From Pseudopedobacter beijingensis (GTDB lineage Bacteria; Bacteroidota; Bacteroidia; Sphingobacteriales; Sphingobacteriaceae), in assembly GCF_042678145.1 (NCBI RefSeq), contig NZ_JBHUDG010000018.1, positions 105,564-169,563 of the forward strand: a stretch of 64,000 nucleotides of DNA, read 5' to 3'. Every line of letters begins with the position of its first letter. Within the stretch, counting starts at the first letter, position 1. Below are positions 60,984-64,000 of this stretch, one piece after another. The notes beneath the pieces are model-generated. The model was not told the origin of the DNA, did no database searches, and saw only the letters and a list, made by a program, of their open reading frames with translations. A program made the position numbers and the translations under genes.

Positions 60984-61528
60984 ATGGCAAAACAATTAGA
61001 TAAAATACTCATCATAGATCTGGAAGCTACCTGTTGGGAAGACAAAGCACCTATGGGAATGGAAAGTGATATTATAGAAATAGGTGTATGCCTGTTGGAT
61101 ATACAAAATGGAGATATCTCGGACAGCAGGGGTATACTGGTAAAGCCAGAACGCTCTGAGCTAAGTGAGTTTTGCACTTCCCTCACCACTATTACCCGGC
61201 AAATGCTGGAGGAGCAAGCAATACCATTTAAGGAAGCTTGCAATATATTAAAAAGAGATTACCATTCGCAAAGCAGGGCATGGGCAAGCTTTGGTGCTTA
61301 TGACCAAAAGCAGTTTCAAAGGCAGTGCGGTGCATTGGGCATAGGAAATCCAATGGGGCCTTCACATATCAATGTTAAGACTTTGTTTGCTTTAAAGAAA
61401 AACTTGCCCATGAACAGGGAATGGCAGGCGCTTTGGCATTACTGGATATTCCGTTAGAAGGGACACATCACAGGGGGGTAGACGATGCCCGGAATATCGC
61501 CAAAATATTAAGATGGATATTGAATTGA
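60984..61528 (+). pseudogene. DEDDh 3'-5' exonuclease (KapD/ERI1-like), frameshifted
   Basis: The frame from 60984 gives 157 residues: Exo I motif IIDLEATCW (8-16), Exo II FGAYDQKQF (103-111), then an out-of-family tail ending at 61457. From about 61405 the family sequence continues in the -1 frame (HEQGMAGALALLDIPLEGTH, then HRGVDDARNIAKILRWILN) to a stop at 61526-61528. This region holds the last catalytic His and Asp. One missing A in the tract at about 61395-61402 explains the shift. It is therefore either a real one-base deletion, a sequencing error or a slip site; if not bypassed, the enzyme lacks its active site. Confidence 0.8.
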
Positions 61529-61546
61529 TAATAAAAAAATTAAACT

Positions 61547-62104
61547 ATGCACCAGTTTTTTAAAGTCTTCAAAGTTTCAATTATAGTACTGGCCGTTCTG
61601 TGGCTAACTATGAGAATTATCTTATTGTTATTTGGTTACCATCAAAAGGGAAATGTGCTAAGCAATGAGGCAGTTTTTGATATCTACTTCAACTCAGATA
61701 GCCTATATATCGACAGCTATTTTGGCTTGCCAAATGGAACATTTAACAAAGATGAGCATGTTATAGTCTGTAAACTGCCAATCGATGTACCAAACTTTAA
61801 ACCTAATTATCTTGATGTAAAGATGGGGATTGATAGCATCGATTGTAATAGCGAGTATTCTGGTAAAGCCTATTTTAAGTTTGACAATGCAGAATTAAAA
61901 AAAAAGGAATGTGTATTGTTGATTATCGCTAAGGATGAAGGCGGAATTATAGAAAAGGAAAAACAAACCATGAGGACTTTTAACGAATGGGGAACATCTT
62001 CTAAAAGAATTTTAGCAAGGAAGACTATTGAAATCCCCTATAAAAAGAAAAAAATAAATCGATTGGTTATTTCATGGAGGGGAGTTTATGAGTACTGTAG
62101 ATGA
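61547..62104 (+). CDS. Hypothetical membrane-anchored protein
   Basis: The 185-residue protein has one N-terminal hydrophobic segment (about 10-29; VSIIVLAVLWLTMRIILLLF) and a basic, beta-rich remainder (LDVKMGIDSIDCNSEYSGKA, SKRILARKTIEIPYKKKK). No family is recognised. It follows the broken exonuclease by 18 bases. Confidence 0.6.
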   Translation: MHQFFKVFKVSIIVLAVLWLTMRIILLLFGYHQKGNVLSNEAVFDIYFNSDSLYIDSYFGLPNGTFNKDEHVIVCKLPIDVPNFKPNYLDVKMGIDSIDCNSEYSGKAYFKFDNAELKKKECVLLIIAKDEGGIIEKEKQTMRTFNEWGTSSKRILARKTIEIPYKKKKINRLVISWRGVYEYCR

Positions 62105-62579
62105 AAATAATTAATAAATAAAAAGTGCAGAAAGCTAAGGAGCATAAATATAAATAAAATGCCAACAACAAACCCAGTTGTAACCAAAAGGTATTATTCA
62201 AAGCTGTCTGAGGTAATGACACTGGGTGAGTTATACTTCGTCACGTTTGCCGTTGTCAACTGGTCTTCGACTAGAGCTTGTATTGAGCTTGTCGAAATGC
62301 TCAGACTAACAAGACCTATTTGTAAGAAACGAGTATAAACAGGTAATGTTATTATGAAAGGGTTTGCTAATGAAGGCACAAGTACTCAGCTGCACAAGAC
62401 TACGGACAGAACCGGGTAGCCATTGAGGGGTGATAACTATATAACTCAATCCTGAAATCCATTTTCAATGGTAAGGATGAGGTGCAAAAATTTTTAAAAT
62501 TGGATTTGATAAAAGAATATTTTAGAAATGTATAGATGAACAAAGAATCTGATTTGGATTTTTAAATTAATTAATAACT
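62105..62579. other. Gene-free stretch with REP-like and cassette-type repeats
   Basis: It has no convincing ORF. It contains TTGAGCTTGTCGAAATGCTC (62281-62300), the reverse form of the TTCGACAAGCTCA repeat near 60117, and AAGGCACAAGTACTCA (62373-62388). The latter is followed by a short open stretch that stops at once (TGCACAAGACTACGGACAGA then a stop), which looks like debris of a longer gene. Confidence 0.5.
62373..62388 (+). repeat. AAGGCACAAGTA repeat, copy 3
   Basis: The 16 bases are identical to those at 60005-60020 and stand about 190 bases before the lipoprotein gene at 62580. Confidence 0.65.
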
Positions 62580-63560
62580 ATGATGAAATTTATTTTATTA
62601 ATATTAATGTCATTGTTGATTTTGTCTTGTAATAATATAAGAAAAGATAAATCTTTTAAAGATAGTTTGTCTATAGGACATTTATCTTTTTCGGATAATT
62701 TTAAATTTCTTGATAGTTGCGATATAGATCCGGTTCCAGATAGTATTTTGCAAAACACAAAAAAAATATACCGTTACTTCATTAATTCCTTTGTTAAGAA
62801 AACATATTTTGAAGAATTTGAAAAAGGCTTTAATGGTTTCAAATCAGATTCTATGAAGATACCTGACTATAATTATCTACGTAATTCAGGAATTGATTTC
62901 AATTCATTGAGTAAAGGCCTCTTTTATAAAAACAAGAGCATTTGCTCAGGAGATTTTAGAGGGTATATATTTTTTAATGCTATTCAAAATAATAAAAACT
63001 ATGATTTTATCAAGGAAATATTCAAAAATAAAATATTTAACACTCATAGTTGTGAATTAATGTACTTTGAAAAAGAAGGGTATTTATTTAATCATGGAGA
63101 GAAAGTGTTTGAAAATTATAAAGAGTTTCAAAATTCATACTGTGGAGATGAAGCTTCTCTCTATAATAATGATCCTTTAAGCTACTTCTCTATCGATAAT
63201 TTTTTTATAACAAAATATTTTACTGCATTTTTTATTAAAACTAAGAATGAGGAAAATGAAATCTATTTGATCTGCACTTATAATAATGATGGAGAATTTA
63301 TTGATGGGATAGAGACTGGACAACATATAATAAATTCAATAGGAGGATATTGGGTGCCGCCAGGTATGTTTTATTCCTACTTCGACAAACAAAATAATTA
63401 TTACATAGTAACTAAGACTAATATTTCGGAATCTGATCATATTGAAGATAATTCCAGATATCGAGAAATCACAAGATCTTTCAGATATAAATTAACAAAT
63501 GAGGGAAAATTTGTTTTGATATCACGTACACAAAAGAAAGAGTCGAAATCAATACAATAA
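62580..63560 (+). CDS. Hypothetical lipoprotein (AT-rich gene)
   Basis: The 326-residue protein has a lipobox ending at Cys17 (LLILSCNN). It is rich in Lys, Asn, Phe and Tyr. The gene appears more AT-rich than its neighbours, which hints at recent acquisition. I do not recognise a domain. The region GLFYKNKSICSGDFRGYIFF and a Gly-Gly-Tyr-Trp segment (SIGGYWVPPGMFYSYF) are the most distinctive. Confidence 0.65.
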   Translation: MMKFILLILMSLLILSCNNIRKDKSFKDSLSIGHLSFSDNFKFLDSCDIDPVPDSILQNTKKIYRYFINSFVKKTYFEEFEKGFNGFKSDSMKIPDYNYLRNSGIDFNSLSKGLFYKNKSICSGDFRGYIFFNAIQNNKNYDFIKEIFKNKIFNTHSCELMYFEKEGYLFNHGEKVFENYKEFQNSYCGDEASLYNNDPLSYFSIDNFFITKYFTAFFIKTKNEENEIYLICTYNNDGEFIDGIETGQHIINSIGGYWVPPGMFYSYFDKQNNYYIVTKTNISESDHIEDNSRYREITRSFRYKLTNEGKFVLISRTQKKESKSIQ

Positions 63561-63659
63561 GTGATTTTAATAATATGAACCGATAAAATTAAATAATGTT
63601 AGATAACCGTTTCTATCTTCACTTTGCTTGTTGGATATCCCTTCAATGACGCAAAAATT

Positions 63660-63692
63660 AAGCGGGCAAATGCTTCTTGTGGCTTAATGAGA
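63660..63692 (+). repeat. AAGCGGGCAAATGCTTCTTG repeat, second copy
   Basis: About 31 bases are nearly identical to 60178-60209 (GTGCC versus GTGGC and one extra A). The unit TGTCTCCTGT...TTAGCTGGGG from 59971 also recurs close by at 63759. These pairs flank the three small genes of the tail. Confidence 0.65.
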
Positions 63693-63782
63693 CATCCTTA
63701 ATGTAAGGTAGAAACGGTTATAACTATGAACTATAGAATGATGGATGTTTAAATGGTTTGTCTCCTGTATATCACTTAGCTG

Positions 63783-63904
63783 GGGCTGTATCAAAAATAA
63801 AAACATTGTCATCGATGATTATAGTAAAGAGAGATCTTGTTGTTAAGTACTTCTAAAACAGATTTCTCCACTACGGTCGAAATGACAAAATCCTTGGGAG
63901 TGTA
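63783..63904. repeat. Long imperfect palindrome (family copy 5)
   Basis: It starts GGGCTGTATCAAAA with ATTGTCATCGATGA, then AAGAGAGATCTTG, AAGTACTTCT, AGATTTCTCC and CGGTCGAAATGACAAAATCC. It shares the order of elements with copies 2 and 3. The stretch 63561-64000 has no gene. Confidence 0.7.
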
Positions 63905-64000
63905 ACGCGAACTGTGTCATTCCAAAATTAACGCCTCTCAAAATCCTCTATTTTCCTGAAGGATTCTTTCACCAAATTTAATAAATAGTTGTGAGAATGC

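Noticed and set aside
59213..63904. CRISPR array
   Set aside because: Repeats are long, imperfect, palindromic and irregularly spaced, without unique spacers or cas genes.

Overview
The window looks like chromosomal DNA of a low-GC member of the Bacteroidota, most likely Sphingobacteriaceae (Pedobacter/Pseudopedobacter-like). The family call is inference. It rests on SusC/SusD with an ECF sigma/FecR pair, a type IX secretion partner set (type-B C-terminal domain, PorP/SprF, OmpA/PorE-like), a carboxypeptidase-regulatory-domain TonB receptor, DUF4876/DUF6850 proteins, S46 and M42 peptidases, and promoter boxes of the Bacteroidota form TAnnTTTG in front of many genes. No rRNA, tRNA or CRISPR array was seen.

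Layout. 1-5985: the start of an exported protein running off the left edge, then a three-gene cell-surface secretion cluster. 6091-12932: a leftward run of housekeeping genes (nucleotidyltransferase, HerA-like ATPase, S9 and M42 peptidases, GNAT). 13308-15837: a sodium:solute symporter with a DapA-family aldolase. 15870-17310: tyrS, preceded by what looks like a complete transcription attenuator with a tyrosine-rich leader peptide. 18146-24852: a leftward outer-membrane cluster of TonB receptor, DUF4876 lipoprotein, DUF6850 barrel and di-heme peroxidase. 24910-28483: PhnA-like, NUDIX, ferritin, Rrf2 and MaoC-like genes. 28851-30236: a trimethylamine monooxygenase-like flavoenzyme. 30396-36352: lipoproteins, methyltransferase, MgtE and lysS. 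36632-38016: an intact IS3-family insertion with terminal repeats, a frameshift site and a target duplication. 38221-52278: single genes including a cupin/JmjC protein, a DPP7-type S46 peptidase, DUF389, DsbA-like, Ohr, a radical-SAM/UDG-like DNA-repair pair, FUSC, ThuA and a DEAD-box helicase. 52325-59186: an ECF sigma - FecR - SusC - SusD uptake locus without adjacent enzymes. 59213-64000: an accessory tail with unknown small genes, a frameshifted exonuclease and many degenerate repeats.

The strongest candidate for something undescribed is the tyrS leader (15919-16107). A 35-codon ORF carries four Tyr codons within six, including three in a row, and is followed by a Rho-independent terminator directly before tyrS. 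An 8-base sequence inside the leader is repeated exactly in the 3' arm of the terminator, so the same 5' arm can form either an antiterminator or the terminator. Other points of interest are the TonB/DUF4876/DUF6850/peroxidase cluster, a dispersed family of long imperfect palindromes (38665, 38846, 42322, 59213, 63783), promoter boxes so close to start codons that leaderless mRNAs are likely, and the repeat-rich tail.
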